Notes: generated from the letters alone by a model not told the origin. DNA of 64,000 bases from Nonomuraea sediminis (GCF_018531495.1 NZ_JAHDTI010000007.1:558001-622000), one strand, 5' to 3'. Positions 43,091-51,575 are shown, counted from the stretch's first letter. Numbers and translations: made by a program.

Positions 43091-44188
43091 TCAGGATCGG
43101 TGCTGTGCCTGGGCGTACTGGGCAGGGGTGAGGCCGTAGGTCCAGGCGGCGGCCTCGATGGGGTCGGTGCAGTCGGCGGGGACGGTGAGGCCGAAGCGGC
43201 GGCGGGTGCCGTCCCGCTCGACGGTGCCGTTGGTGCACAGCAGGACGCGCACGCTCCTGGGGTAGACGCCCGGGGGGACGTCGTGCAGGGTGAGCGTCTG
43301 GCCGGGGTTGCCGGGGTCGGGCGCGGCGGGCCCGATCTGGGCGAGGCGGGCCTCGATGACGAAGCGGTCCCAGCCGCGGCGTTCGATGGCACAGCGGCGG
43401 ATCTCGGCGTTCGGCTCGCGGATGATCTCGTCGGCGGTCAGGGTGTCGTCGATGACGGCCCGGGGGACGTGGGTGCCGTGCCAGAAGTACAGCCCGAACC
43501 CGTCGACCCAGGCGACGGCGGGTCCGTCGGGGCAGTGGAGCCGGCGCCTGGCCAGGTCGCCCTCGCCGACCTGGTCCCGGCGCAGCTCGTCTGGGGGCGG
43601 GCAGAGCAGGACGAAGTCGCGGAACGGCCACCACCACCAGGCGGCGGACGCGGACCGGTGGCCCGGCAGGCAGGCCCGCCACAGCAGGCGGATCGCGCCG
43701 CGGATCGTGTCCTGCCGCACGCCGCCCACCGCCGCGTCCACCGCCGATCGCACGACCGCGTCCGCGGCTTCGGTGACCGTGGCCCGGGTGCCGGTGGGCA
43801 TGCCGCGCGGCGCGGGGTCCGCCGTCGCGGCGATCTCGGCGTGCTGGGCGGTCGCCGCCGCCCCGTGCACCGGATCGCCCGCCACGCCGTCCGCCGCGGC
43901 CTGGACGGCGTCGCGTACCACCCGCCCGATCGTCTCGCCGGCCGTGCCGTCCACGGCGCGGTGGACCGAGTCGAGGACGCGGCCGTTGCGGTGGCCGGTG
44001 GCCAGGCAGGCGGCGATCGGTGCGGCGAACGCGCCGACGAGCGGCGATGGCACCCACACGACCCGCTCCGGGAACGGGACCCCGATCTGCCGGTAGCAGG
44101 CGCGGGCGGCCAGCTCGAACGCCTGCCTCCCCTCGGCGGGGACGTCCTGCTCGTCGGTCGCGGGACGGGCCGAAGGCGGTGCGCTCAC
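43091..44188 (-). CDS. DUF6745-like protein
   Basis: A 365-residue protein with a GTG start and GGGAGG 8 bases upstream. The N-terminal part is alanine-rich and helical (about residues 60-170) with LVGAFAAPIAACLATGHRNG. The C-terminal half contains HCPDGPAVAWVDGFGLYFWH, GTHVPRAVIDDTLTADEI and EPNAEIRRCAIERRGWDRFV, which I recognise as the block of DUF6745 proteins. These are found beside repeat proteins in actinomycetes; the function is unknown. It is divergent from the LRR gene at 44380. Confidence 0.75.
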   Translation of the reverse strand: MSAPPSARPATDEQDVPAEGRQAFELAARACYRQIGVPFPERVVWVPSPLVGAFAAPIAACLATGHRNGRVLDSVHRAVDGTAGETIGRVVRDAVQAAADGVAGDPVHGAAATAQHAEIAATADPAPRGMPTGTRATVTEAADAVVRSAVDAAVGGVRQDTIRGAIRLLWRACLPGHRSASAAWWWWPFRDFVLLCPPPDELRRDQVGEGDLARRRLHCPDGPAVAWVDGFGLYFWHGTHVPRAVIDDTLTADEIIREPNAEIRRCAIERRGWDRFVIEARLAQIGPAAPDPGNPGQTLTLHDVPPGVYPRSVRVLLCTNGTVERDGTRRRFGLTVPADCTDPIEAAAWTYGLTPAQYAQAQHRS

Positions 44189-44344
44189 AGTGGAGACCTC
44201 CCATGCCGGCGGCCTGGCTCCGCCTCAGGACGCCGCAATGTATACCGTGCCGCGCGGAGCTGTCCACGCCCGCGATCATGCGTCCGATGGGCCGAAACGC
44301 CTGCGGGCAAGGTCATTTCGGCGATAGTTTAACGGGACTTTGTC

Positions 44345-44372
44345 TTGACATGTCAATGATGATCCGTACATT
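44345..44372 (+). promoter_or_regulatory. Promoter with palindromic -35 for the LRR/oxygenase operon
   Basis: TTGACA (44345-44350), a 16-bp spacer and TACATT (44367-44372) place transcription start at about 44380, exactly on an ATG, so translation is probably leaderless. The -35 is embedded in the perfect palindrome TTGACATGTCAA (44345-44356), a likely repressor site. Confidence 0.65.
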
Positions 44373-44379
44373 CGTTCGA

Positions 44380-45303
44380 ATGGAAGTCATGGTCATCGAG
44401 GAAGCATTGCGGGCTCGTCCCGACGACTTCGCCGCGTGGCACGCGTACAGCGACCGGCTGCTGCGGCAGGGCGACGCCAGAGGCATGCTGATCCGCCTTG
44501 AGCAGCGCCTGGCACGCACCCGCCCCGCCGATCGGCCGGCCGTGGAGCGCGAGATCGCCGACCTCGTCGCGGAGCACGAGGACCGATGGGACGACGGGCT
44601 GCCGGGCAGGGCGCGGGTGCGGTCGCGCCGGTACGGCTTCGCCACGGAGGTGGCCGTCGAGTGGTCGGACGATGTCCGCGAGGTCGTGGAGCAGGTGCTG
44701 CGCGCCCCGTTCGTCACCACGCTGAGGATCACCTCGAACGCGGCGGCTGAAGAGGACGAGGACTGGGACGACGAGGACGGGGACGACGACGAGGAGTGGT
44801 CCCTGGCCGTGGACCGCGGCGAGCTGCGCCCGGGCCGCCTGGACCTGCGAGCCCTCGCCGGGCTGGACCTCGGGCGGCTCACCGAGCTCGACCTGTCCTA
44901 CCTGAGCGTCGGCTTCGACGGCGCCGAACTCCTCGCCGCCCTGTTCGCGTCGGACCGGTTGCGGGCGCTCGACCTGCGGTACTGCCGCATCGCCGACACC
45001 GGCCTGGCGGCGCTCGCGGCCTGCCCGCACCTGGGCGGGCTGCGCCGCCTGCACCTGCAGCGCAACAGGGTGACCGCCGAGGGCGTGCGGTCGCTGCACA
45101 GGTTCACAGAGCTGACTGAGCTCGACCTGCGCTACAACGACCTCGGAGAGGCGGGCGCGCAGGCGCTGCTCGCCGCCCCGTTCGCCGGATCCCTCACCCG
45201 GCTGTGGCTGTACGACTCCGATGTGGGCCAGGACGGCGTGCGGAAACTGGCGCAGGCCGCGAATCTTCCGCCGGGGCTGCGGAGCATGTGGAGGTGCGTG
45301 TGA
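44380..45303 (+). CDS. Leucine-rich-repeat protein with TIGR02996 repeat-companion domain
   Basis: A 307-residue protein. Residues 1-60 match the TIGR02996 repeat-companion domain: VIEEALRARPDDFAAWHAYS, DRLLRQGDARGMLIRLEQRL. An acidic insertion of about 17 residues (EEDEDWDDEDGDDDEEW) lies near residue 130. At least four LRRs of the RNase-inhibitor style follow (LTELDLSYLSVGFDGAELLA, LRALDLRYCRIADTGLAALA, LRRLHLQRNRVTAEGVRSLH, LTELDLRYNDLGEAGAQALL). The start fits the promoter at 44345. Its stop overlaps the oxygenase start (GTGA). LRRs imply a protein-binding surface. Confidence 0.88.
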   Translation: MEVMVIEEALRARPDDFAAWHAYSDRLLRQGDARGMLIRLEQRLARTRPADRPAVEREIADLVAEHEDRWDDGLPGRARVRSRRYGFATEVAVEWSDDVREVVEQVLRAPFVTTLRITSNAAAEEDEDWDDEDGDDDEEWSLAVDRGELRPGRLDLRALAGLDLGRLTELDLSYLSVGFDGAELLAALFASDRLRALDLRYCRIADTGLAALAACPHLGGLRRLHLQRNRVTAEGVRSLHRFTELTELDLRYNDLGEAGAQALLAAPFAGSLTRLWLYDSDVGQDGVRKLAQAANLPPGLRSMWRCV

Positions 45304-47186
45304 GCATCGAACTTCGGGACCGGTTCTTCGCCCTGTCGGCCGGGGACGCCCCGGCCGAGGAGATCGCCCGGTATCGGGCGGAGGTGGACGCGACCGACGC
45401 CGGACCGGCTGCGACGGTGGACGGGCTGGAGGTCTGCTGGCATCCGTCGGCGCGGTTCAAGGCCGTGCGCTTCATCGACGCCGAGCTCATCGACGAGCAG
45501 GTTCGGGAACTGTTCGCCCGGCCCAGCGCGGACGCGCCGTACCTGGCTGCCGTGTTCGCGGATCCGCACGAGCTGTCGTTTCGCACGTTCGAGAACATCG
45601 TCCCGCTGGACCGCCTCCTCGAGGCCGTGCCGCTGGAGATGGAGCTGACCGGGCGGACGGAGCACGCCGAAGGGGTGTTCTCGTTCTCACTGCGCCTGCC
45701 GGAGCAGGCCCGCGACCGGCTGGCGCGGCTGGACGGCATGAACCTGTATGTGCCGCCGCTGAACGCCGCCTCCCGGGGCGGCGAACGGTTCATCTTCCAC
45801 TCGGCGCTGCTGGCCGAGGCGTTGACCGCGGCGGTGGCCGACGCGCTGCCGCCGTCCGTGGCGGAGGGGTTCTCGCACGTGAACCCGGTGTTCCGGTGCA
45901 ACGGGTTCGAGCCCGGTGACGCAAATTTCCACCTGCATCGGGACACGCCGTACTACGACGCGACGCGCCGGCACATCTCCCGCTACACGCTGCTGCTGTA
46001 CCTGACCGGCGGCGCGGGCTCGCCGGCGCTGGACCTGGTCGGCGGCGCCGCGCTCGGCGAGATCGGCGCCTTCACGTGTGTGATCTTCGATCAGCGGTAC
46101 GAGCACGAGGGCGCCCCCTACCGCGACGGCCGCAAGGTGTTCCTGCGTACCGAGCTGATCTTCACCGCCGGCGAGGTCACCGAGGCGCCGGAGATCGGCG
46201 CGCTGTTCAGCAAGGCGTGCTACCTGACCGGCGAGAGTGTGTTCGCGCCCGAACTGGCCCGGCACGCCGACGCGTACTACAACCAGGTGGCCGCCACCCA
46301 CTGGGACGGCTGGGGCGAGAGCCTCGCCCGCGAGACCTTCGTGCACAAGGAGTTCCGCGGGGTGCACTTCGTGACCAACGGCTACGACTTCTGGTTCCCC
46401 AGGACCGACGCGCTGCAGCCGGCGGAGTGCGCGGCCATCACCCTGCTCGACTACTTCAACTGCAAGCTCGGCGACACCGCGTTCCGCGCGCTGTGCCGGA
46501 CGGAGGTGATCGAGGCCGAGGATGCCGGCTGGATCCCGGAGTTCCTGCGGGACAAGCACGGCCACTCGGTCATGACGCGGGTGGACAAGTCCGCGTTCTT
46601 TCCCGAGCCGGAGCGGCCCCACGGCGCGATCTGCTGCCCGTTCCACACCTCCGGGCAGTTCGACCCCACGCGCTTCGACGAGGTCGTCAAGCTCTACACC
46701 GACGCCCAGTCCTTCGCCCAGGCGCACATCCTGCCCGCGCCGATCCTCATGCTCGGCGAGGACGTGGCCCTCGACCCGGACCGGTTCGTCATCCAGGACG
46801 GCCTCATCCACGTGCTCGGCAAGAACGCCCTCACTCCGGTCAACTTCGCCGCCTGCTGGAACGACGAATCCATCCCCGAGGACTACGTGGTCGTCGCGGC
46901 CAGGGTCGGCGTGGAGCAGTTCCTCGTACCACCGATCATCTACAACGAGGCCGCCGGCTGCCGCCACCTCAGGTTCGACTTCTTCCGCAACTCCTGGATG
47001 GTCGGCCACCAGCGGGCCACCATCCCCGTTCCCAGGATCACCGAGCTGAGCTGGGCCGATCCCGAGGACAGCCAGGCCTGGCGGCGCGAGGTGGACGACT
47101 CCCTCATCGACGACGAGCACCCGCTGGAGCCCAGCGACCTGTGGGACGACGAGGAGGACGACTGGGACGACGAGGACCAGGAGTGA
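45300..47186 (+). CDS. 2OG-Fe(II) oxygenase-like protein with large C-terminal extension
   Basis: A 628-residue cytosolic protein. Residues 190-290 carry the prolyl-4-hydroxylase-type signature: HLHRD gives the H213-x-D215 iron ligands, YEHEG the distal H269, and VFLRTELIF the R283 that binds 2-oxoglutarate. The spacing is correct for the family. Residues 300-600 are a separate domain I cannot name, with GAICCPFHTSGQFDP and NSWMVGHQRAT. The protein ends in an acidic tail, LWDDEEDDWDDEDQE, echoing the acidic insert of the LRR protein. It is translationally coupled to the LRR gene. It probably hydroxylates a protein or peptide brought by the LRR partner; this is inference. Confidence 0.82.
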   Translation: MSIELRDRFFALSAGDAPAEEIARYRAEVDATDAGPAATVDGLEVCWHPSARFKAVRFIDAELIDEQVRELFARPSADAPYLAAVFADPHELSFRTFENIVPLDRLLEAVPLEMELTGRTEHAEGVFSFSLRLPEQARDRLARLDGMNLYVPPLNAASRGGERFIFHSALLAEALTAAVADALPPSVAEGFSHVNPVFRCNGFEPGDANFHLHRDTPYYDATRRHISRYTLLLYLTGGAGSPALDLVGGAALGEIGAFTCVIFDQRYEHEGAPYRDGRKVFLRTELIFTAGEVTEAPEIGALFSKACYLTGESVFAPELARHADAYYNQVAATHWDGWGESLARETFVHKEFRGVHFVTNGYDFWFPRTDALQPAECAAITLLDYFNCKLGDTAFRALCRTEVIEAEDAGWIPEFLRDKHGHSVMTRVDKSAFFPEPERPHGAICCPFHTSGQFDPTRFDEVVKLYTDAQSFAQAHILPAPILMLGEDVALDPDRFVIQDGLIHVLGKNALTPVNFAACWNDESIPEDYVVVAARVGVEQFLVPPIIYNEAAGCRHLRFDFFRNSWMVGHQRATIPVPRITELSWADPEDSQAWRREVDDSLIDDEHPLEPSDLWDDEEDDWDDEDQE

Positions 47187-47240
47187 ACGGCCGGGCCCGG
47201 CCCGCGCTGGGCCGGGCTCCGGCGGCAGGGACGGTGACTT

Positions 47241-47423
47241 TCAGACGGACGACGTCAGAGCGATGGCCGAAGTCTGTCGCGCCGTCCCAGCCGTGATCGT
47301 CCCGTTCTCGACCGCCGAGGTCGTGCACCAGTGCTCGAACTCCCGCCAATGCGACCGTGAGACCGACACCAGCGCGTTGCGGTACTGCTCCCCTTCCACC
47401 GTGAACGTGTTCCAGCGGTGCAC
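47241..47423 (-). pseudogene. Possible C-terminal remnant
   Basis: The minus strand reads WNTFTVEGEQYRNALVSVSR then SHWREFEHWCTTSAVENG in a short frame without a convincing start or ribosome site. It may belong to a lost gene upstream; not recognised. Confidence 0.25.
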
Positions 47424-47535
47424 GGTGGCACACGCTCCGAGATCGGCGGGTGCCGTGGGAGGCCGGACGGCAACTGGAGCGCGATATGGTCATCGGCGCG
47501 ATGCCGGAGTCCGGCGATCGATCTTGCAGCCGGGT

Positions 47536-47992
47536 TCAGTGGGTGCTTTCGACCTCGACCGCAGTCGGTGATTTGAAGTCCTCGTGGGTGTGTCGGCCGC
47601 AGACCAGGACGGGCCACTGGTCGGGGTCGGGGTCGGTGGTCAGCCAGCACAGGATGTCGGGACGAGGTGATGCCCCAGGCGAGGATGTGGTTCGGGTCGA
47701 TGTCGAGGCCTTCTTGACCGCCCAGCATCTCCCAGGTGTAACGGGCGTTCTCCGTCTCCTCCTCGAAGGTCCCGGGGTCCCACTGGATGTATTCCTTGGG
47801 CAACGGCATGAGGATGCCGACTTCGGCGAACGAGCCGGCGCCATAGATGGACATGAAGGCCATGTAGTCATGCGGGAACCGCGTGCCCCACCGCGCCTCT
47901 GCTGCCGACCAGCCGATTCCCTCGTCCGCGCCGAGATCTGAAGGCAAGATCTTGGTCAGCGCTGCGATACCCGTCGGGTCTTCCACGGCCAT
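47536..47992 (-). pseudogene. SMI1/KNR4 (SUKH) family gene with frameshift
   Basis: Starting at 47992, MAVEDPTGIAALTKILPSDL leads to GWSAAEARWGTRFPHDYMAF, SIYGAGSFAEVGILMPLP and GLDIDPNHILAWGI, the typical SUKH pattern of W-x-x-x-E-x-x-x-G-x-x-L/F-P-x-D-Y. Near 47660 one extra base breaks the frame. The expected continuation DILCWLTTDPDPDQWPVLVC and GRHTHEDF is in the next frame and ends at 47536. SUKH proteins are mostly immunity proteins of polymorphic toxin systems; no toxin gene is seen nearby. A sequencing error cannot be excluded. Confidence 0.7.
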
Positions 47993-48082
47993 CCCTTCGA
48001 CGACGTGGCCGGGAGTCTACGAGGTCACTGTGCCTGCCGAGAATGTCATCCGCGTGTCTAGCGAATCCACAGATCGGACGCG

Positions 48083-48110
48083 GTGACCGAATATTCGAGC
48101 CCCACAGAGG
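48083..48110 (+). repeat. Isolated IS right-end sequence
   Basis: CCGAATATTCGAGCCCCACAG resembles the right end of the element at 38266-39127 (CCGAATCC..TTGAGCCCCACAG, 39101-39125). No transposase remains beside it. Listed as an IS scar. Confidence 0.4.
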
Positions 48111-48152
48111 CGGCGAGGACCGGAGTCCCCGCCGCCCGATACCGCTGAGCTG

Positions 48153-49562
48153 TCACTGCCCTCCAGGGACGCCGTTTCCGGGCTCAGGGTAGGAGCCCTG
48201 GGTCTGCGCGTTCAGGCGCTCCATCTTGACGCTGTTGGCCTGGTTGACGCGCGGGTCGTCGACCTTCAGCACATCGAGGCCCAGGTTGAAGTCCGAGCCG
48301 TAGATGTAGCCGTTGTAGTAGTAAGCGGACCAGAAACCACCGTCGAGTGGCGGGGCGGTGTTGTCGGGGCCGCGCTCGAAGTAGGCGATCTCGTGCGCGT
48401 TGGCCGAGTCGGTGAAGTCGATGACCGAGATGCCACCCTGATACCAGGCCTGGACCATGATGTCGCGGCCTTTGACCGGGATCAGCGAGCCGTTGTGCGC
48501 GACACAGTTCTCGCTGTCGGCCTGGACGCGCGGGATCTTGAAGTAGCCCTTCTTCACCAGTTGGCCGCCGACGATGTCGTAGTAGGCGTCCGCGCCCCGG
48601 TTGGCGGCGAACGTCGTGTTGCAGGTGGCCCTGCCGCCACCGCCGAGCTCGTCGGTGAAGATGACCTTCGTGCCCTCGTTGTTGAAGGTGGCCGAGTGCC
48701 AAAAGGCGAAGTTGTCGTCGCGGACCCGGGCGGTGACCTTCGGGTGCTCGCGGTCGGAGATGTCCATCAGGATGCCGTCACCCATGCAGGCTCCGGCGGC
48801 GATGTCCTTCTCCGGATAGGCGGTGATGTCGTGGCAGCCGGTGGTCTTCGACTTGCCGTCTGGGTAGGGCAGGGGCACGCCCGGGTTGCCACCGTCATCG
48901 TCAGCGAACAGGTCCGGCATCGCCACGACCGCGGCGGCGGTCGGGTTGGCCACCGGCACCTTGATGATCGAGATCAGGTCGTGCGGCGGCCGGCAGTCGG
49001 GGAAGTTGTCGTTGGGGTTGTAGGACGAGACATAGATGTAGACGTTCTCGCCGGTCTTGTCGGGGACCAGGGTGTTGGTGTGGGAACCACAGTTGGTCTC
49101 GACCGACTTGATGTACTTGGGGTTCGCCTTGTCGCTGACGTCGAAGATCCGGATGCCCTCCCACGACGACTTGATCGACGCGCTCTGGGCCGTGCTGTGG
49201 CACGAGTCGTCGGTGCGCGAGGAGTCGACGGAGCCGAACAGCAGGTTGCCGTAGACGGACATGTCCATCTGGCCACCTGGGCAGACCACCGAACTGACCA
49301 GGGACGTCTGCTTGGGGTGCTTGATGTCGTAGATCGAGAAGCCGTAGTAGTTGCCCACGTAGGCGTAGTCGCCCTGGAACGCCATGTCCGTGTGGATGTC
49401 GGCGAGGGCAGTGGGCTTGGGCACGTTGGTGACGTGTTGGACATTGGAGCTCATGACGATCTCGCCCGGCCCCGGGATGTCGGCGGCCTGAGCGGGCATC
49501 GCGGCGACGGCTAACGCCACGGCAGCGCCGAGCAGGACTATGGCCCTGCGGGGGGTGAACAC
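48153..49562 (-). CDS. Secreted LVIVD-type beta-propeller protein
   Basis: A 469-residue exported protein (GTG start, signal RAIVLLGAAVALAVAAMPAQ, cleavage after AQAA). It contains repeated units such as DYAYVGNYYGFSIYDIKHPK, GIRIFDVSDKANPKYIKSVE, GILMDISDREHPKVTARVRD and GGISVIDFTDSANAHEIAYF, the LVIVD repeat style that folds as a beta-propeller. AGGAGG lies 8 bases before the start; the longer frame to 49637 lacks one. It is divergent from the DUF305 gene, and the two commonly co-occur in actinomycetes. The role is unknown, possibly surface metal handling or adhesion. Confidence 0.82.
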   Translation of the reverse strand: MFTPRRAIVLLGAAVALAVAAMPAQAADIPGPGEIVMSSNVQHVTNVPKPTALADIHTDMAFQGDYAYVGNYYGFSIYDIKHPKQTSLVSSVVCPGGQMDMSVYGNLLFGSVDSSRTDDSCHSTAQSASIKSSWEGIRIFDVSDKANPKYIKSVETNCGSHTNTLVPDKTGENVYIYVSSYNPNDNFPDCRPPHDLISIIKVPVANPTAAAVVAMPDLFADDDGGNPGVPLPYPDGKSKTTGCHDITAYPEKDIAAGACMGDGILMDISDREHPKVTARVRDDNFAFWHSATFNNEGTKVIFTDELGGGGRATCNTTFAANRGADAYYDIVGGQLVKKGYFKIPRVQADSENCVAHNGSLIPVKGRDIMVQAWYQGGISVIDFTDSANAHEIAYFERGPDNTAPPLDGGFWSAYYYNGYIYGSDFNLGLDVLKVDDPRVNQANSVKMERLNAQTQGSYPEPGNGVPGGQ

Positions 49563-49691
49563 TTCAGATCCTCCTATAAAGGGGACATAAATGTAAGAAA
49601 TCTTCACCCATGAGCGACATGTCAGGCCAGCATGCAATCTGTCAATAAGAATGCCCGTTTGACGTCTTTCCTATGATCCGTTTGGCGGTCT

Positions 49692-49705
49692 AGAGTGCGC
49701 ACTCT
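49692..49705. promoter_or_regulatory. 14-bp palindrome upstream of the DUF305 gene
   Basis: AGAGTGCGCACTCT is a perfect palindrome 25 bp upstream of the DUF305 start and within the 168-bp divergent region shared with the LVIVD gene. Candidate operator. Confidence 0.5.
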
Positions 49706-49730
49706 CGACAGGCTCAGTCAAGGAGGCCAC

Positions 49731-50354
49731 TTGCGCGCCGCGCTCATCGTCATCGCGGGCACGGCGATTGCCCTGTCGGCATGCAGTCCGAGCACCCCGC
49801 CCCGGGCCGACTCGACCGCGCCGGTGGTCGCGCCCGGCAAGCCGGGCGAGATCGCCAAGACCTTGTCACCGAGCGAGGCCGCCACCGCCGTGCCCGGTCC
49901 CACCGCGAACGCGGCGGACGTGACGTACGTCCAGGACATGATCGTCCATCACAAGCAGGCCGTCGACATGGTGGTCCTCGTACCCAGCAGGGCCGAGTCC
50001 GCCACACTCAAGAGCCTGGCGTCGCGGATCAAGGACGCCCAGGGGCCCGAGATCCAGTACATGACCGCCTGGCTGCAGGAGCAGGGCCAGCGGGTGCCCG
50101 ACCATCACGCCATCCACACCGGCATGCCGGGCATGGCCACGCCCGAGCAGATGGACGCGCTCAAGGCGGCCTCGGGCAAGGAATTCGACATGCTGTTTCT
50201 GCAGCTGATGATCAACCACCATCTCGGCGCCATCAAGATGTCGGAACAGGTGTTGATCAAGGGGTCGCACACCAAGATCGAGGAGCTCGCCAACGAGGTC
50301 AGCGTGGAGCAGGCGACGGAGATCCGCCGCATGCAGGAGATGCAGGCCGGTTAG
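49731..50354 (+). CDS. DUF305 lipoprotein
   Basis: A 207-residue lipoprotein: TTG start with AAGGAGG 5 bases upstream, then RAALIVIAGTAIALSAC with the lipid cysteine at about residue 18. The DUF305 (ferritin-like four-helix) domain shows YVQDMIVHHKQAVDMVVL and LQLMINHHLGAIKMSEQVL, the paired histidine helices thought to bind metal. DUF305 proteins are often linked with copper or other metal stress. It pairs divergently with the LVIVD protein. Confidence 0.87.
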   Translation: MRAALIVIAGTAIALSACSPSTPPRADSTAPVVAPGKPGEIAKTLSPSEAATAVPGPTANAADVTYVQDMIVHHKQAVDMVVLVPSRAESATLKSLASRIKDAQGPEIQYMTAWLQEQGQRVPDHHAIHTGMPGMATPEQMDALKAASGKEFDMLFLQLMINHHLGAIKMSEQVLIKGSHTKIEELANEVSVEQATEIRRMQEMQAG

Positions 50355-50430
50355 CTGCCGAGCAAGTGAACAGGATCCACCGATCCCCACCCGCCCTCGG
50401 TCGCCAAACGAGCAAGTACCCGCCTGGGCG

Positions 50431-50874
50431 CTACAGGCTGAGCCAGCAGTAGAGACGATGTTTTCGTACCTGGGCTTGAACGGCCAGATCTACCAGTCTC
50501 CCAAGGAAGTCGGCCAGGAGGTCGGGTTCGGAGTTGACGTACTCGTAGGTTGCCGCCCAGCGTTCTGCGATTGGCAGTAGCTGGTCTGGGGTCACTCCAG
50601 CGAGTCCGTCCCTTAGGCGGTCGGTCAGCGCGACGATCCAGGTTCCCTCACCCTCGGTCTCTGAGGTGATCACATCCGCGAATCGCGGGTCCTGCGAGAT
50701 CTGGTCGAAAGACAGCCCTGTTAGGACGGCCTCAAGCTTTCCAAGACCGATGTCAGGCCCAATCCCCTTGAGAGCGCCGAGGCTCGCGAATCCGGCGTCT
50801 TCTGCTCCGGTCTCGAAGGCAGTCATCGCCGAGGCGTCGTCGGCCGCACTGAAGTACTCATACAGGTTGCCCAT
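50431..50874 (-). CDS. Hypothetical protein (147 aa)
   Basis: A soluble acidic protein beginning MGNLYEYFSAADDASAMTAF with ITSETEGEGTWIVALTDRLR and LLPIAERWAATYEYVNSEPD. It resembles a small conserved actinobacterial family of unknown function with M-G-x-L-Y-x-Y-F at the N-terminus. It has no partner gene, and its stop lies 76 bp from the convergent DUF305 gene. Translation is credible from codon use; the role is unknown. Confidence 0.7.
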   Translation of the reverse strand: MGNLYEYFSAADDASAMTAFETGAEDAGFASLGALKGIGPDIGLGKLEAVLTGLSFDQISQDPRFADVITSETEGEGTWIVALTDRLRDGLAGVTPDQLLPIAERWAATYEYVNSEPDLLADFLGRLVDLAVQAQVRKHRLYCWLSL

Positions 50875-51344
50875 GTACGAACCCTGGCATAGCCGATTCG
50901 CCTGCTGGTCACGTCCACGGGTGTGGTGTATGAGTTGATCTTCGCGTGATCCTGCTTCTGTCGGTTAAGTGGTAAGTGTCTGCGAGATTGGGTTGTGTGT
51001 GGGTGTGTCGCCGGGGATCACTCGCCTTCGGCCATCCAATCGCGTGTCCGTGGTGAGCCTCGGCAGCCTTGCGATAGAGGGGATGGCGTAGCAGTACAGC
51101 AACCGAAATCGAGCATCAAGATCAACAAGGATCGGCGGCGTCCTCCACGAGTACTCACGTGCCGCTTGACCTGCATGGACGGAACTTTCGGCAGGCGCAC
51201 AAGCGAAGCCACTCCTGGTCATGACCTGGGCGGATGTAATTATCGGCAGGAGCAGGACTCGTGCCTGACATCTGTGCCATCGCGCGGCTACAGCCTCGGC
51301 CGCACCAGGATGTCCTCCCGCATCACCCGGTTCAACGCCCGCGA
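50875..51344. other. IS debris without an intact gene
   Basis: Contains two right-end copies of the integrase-type IS. At 51133-51170 the frame GGVLHEYSRAA plus stop is followed by TGACCTGCATGGACGG..TTTCGGCAGG. At 51222-51256 a second TGACCTGGGCGGATG..TTATCGGCAGG appears. No other coding sequence is supportable. Confidence 0.55.
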
Positions 51345-51575
51345 CTAGCCGCGGCCATCAACACGGTCACCGCGCGCCGCGATCCGAGCCTCCGTCAGCC
51401 CGATGTGTTTGATGCCCGCGTCCAGCACCTCCTGGCCGCAGATCAGAAACATGGCGTCCAGGGCCTGCCGCCACGCAATCTCCGCCTGCCGGGCATCCGC
51501 CTCGGGCTGCAGCAGCTCATGCATGAGCGCATTCCATGCCGCCCAGTAGGCGGCGTACGTCTCCCGCCGCTCCTA
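51345..51575 (-). pseudogene. C-terminal fragment of an unknown gene
   Basis: The minus strand reads RRETYAAYWAAWNALMHELL, ADARQAEIAWRQALDAMFLI and VLDAGIKHIGLTEARIAARG, then a stop at 51345. It looks like a genuine helical protein end, but an in-frame TAG lies directly upstream and no start is available. It abuts the HAD gene stop at 51573. Not recognised. Confidence 0.4.
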
